A stretch of DNA of 14,175 bases from Candidatus Poseidoniaceae archaeon. GTDB lineage: Archaea; Thermoplasmatota; Poseidoniia; Poseidoniales; Poseidoniaceae. Below are positions 13,832 to 14,175 of this stretch, in pieces. The stretch spans positions 4,887 through 19,061 of the forward strand of contig DUKP01000028.1 of the NCBI GenBank assembly GCA_013329295.1. The letters run 5' to 3'. Position 1 is the stretch's first letter. Each line of letters starts with the position of its first letter. The notes under the pieces were generated by a model that was not told the DNA's origin, did not search any database, and saw nothing but the letters and a program-made list of their open reading frames with translations. Made by a program: the position numbers and the translations under genes.

Positions 13832-14175
13832 ATGCGAAGAGTTGTAGCGATTACCGTTATTTGTCTAATTCTCGCCATGGGAATACCTTCAACAAATGCT
13901 AAACCTGCCGAGCCAACTAATACTGGAGCTGTGTTCGGTGGCCAACATACGCCAATTGAAAATCTCTCGACAAACTCAACTCCAATTGATGAATTGCCAG
14001 CTATTGCTGAAGATTTCACTGCCACGTGGTGTTCAAATTGTCTCAAGGCCGAAGAAGTTCTTGATGATCTTGAAACAGAAGGGTTGGTTCAGAAATATGA
14101 ATTCCACCGCTCTCCTGATTATGAAGACCCATTAGGAGATGATTTTGCATCAGCATATGTTACTGAAAGATACGG
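13832..14175 (+). CDS. Exported thioredoxin-like protein (partial, cut by the window end)
   Basis: From ATG 13832 an open frame runs to the window edge (114 full codons seen, no stop). The first 23 residues are a typical export signal: two arginines after Met, a hydrophobic core (VVAITVICLILAMGI) and an A-x-A-like PSTNAKP cleavage zone. A hydrophilic Ser/Thr/Asn/Pro-rich linker follows. The thioredoxin-like domain starts near residue 58 (IAEDFTATWCSNC), with the redox pair Cys67 and Cys70 in WCSNC and a helix LKAEEVLDDLETEGL after it, as in the thioredoxin fold. The protein should act outside the cytoplasmic membrane on disulfides, or as a thiol-disulfide oxidoreductase tethered there. The rest of the domain (cis-proline region) is outside the window. 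It is divergent from the AddB-like gene, sharing a 117-bp promoter region. Confidence 0.8.
   Translation, partial: MRRVVAITVICLILAMGIPSTNAKPAEPTNTGAVFGGQHTPIENLSTNSTPIDELPAIAEDFTATWCSNCLKAEEVLDDLETEGLVQKYEFHRSPDYEDPLGDDFASAYVTERY

Overview
The window reads as a piece of an AT-rich archaeal chromosome. Most likely it is a planktonic marine Euryarchaeote of the Marine Group II (Poseidoniales) type, although that assignment is inference from style. The signs are short Lrp/AsnC-type regulation, almost no Shine-Dalgarno sequences, and TATA-like boxes about 24-30 nt (centre to start codon) ahead of six of the genes. That spacing predicts leaderless or near-leaderless mRNAs. I see no rRNA, tRNA, CRISPR array, transposase or insertion sequence.

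Layout: (1) 45-1295, a complete enolase on the minus strand, with a possible start of a following gene running off the left edge. (2) 1462-1884, an Lrp/AsnC-family regulator divergent from enolase. The 166-bp gap holds TATA-like boxes for both and a 14-bp palindrome. (3) 1994-2254 and 2369-2749, two small unrecognised membrane proteins facing each other. (4) 2859-4049, a polytopic transporter of the putative 10-TM heavy-metal/manganese exporter type, with two PGCG repeats. It is divergent from (5) 4173-4571, a DsrE-like protein, followed by 4615-5241, a class I SAM-dependent methyltransferase. The divergent promoter contains repeated TAAGG(G)TTAG-like half-sites resembling DtxR/MntR-type metal-regulator boxes.

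(6) The right two thirds is a two-gene operon on the minus strand. 10076-13714 encodes an AddB-like protein: a helicase fold that has lost its Walker A, with an intact PD-(D/E)XK nuclease and four cysteines placed for an iron-sulfur cluster. 5238-10079 encodes an AddA/RecB-like UvrD-family helicase-nuclease of 1613 residues with all helicase motifs and an intact nuclease. The two are joined by an ATGA stop/start overlap, so they are very probably made together and form a helicase-nuclease complex for processing DNA double-strand ends. Such a bacterial-style AddAB/AdnAB-like machine in an archaeal context, where HerA-NurA with Mre11-Rad50 is the standard end-resection system, is the most interesting content here. 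The helicase also carries an odd, GC-rich insert of about 30 codons with a palindromic core between motifs I and Ia.

(7) 13832 to the right edge is the start of an exported thioredoxin-like protein with a WCSNC active site, divergent from the helicase-nuclease operon and cut by the window end.
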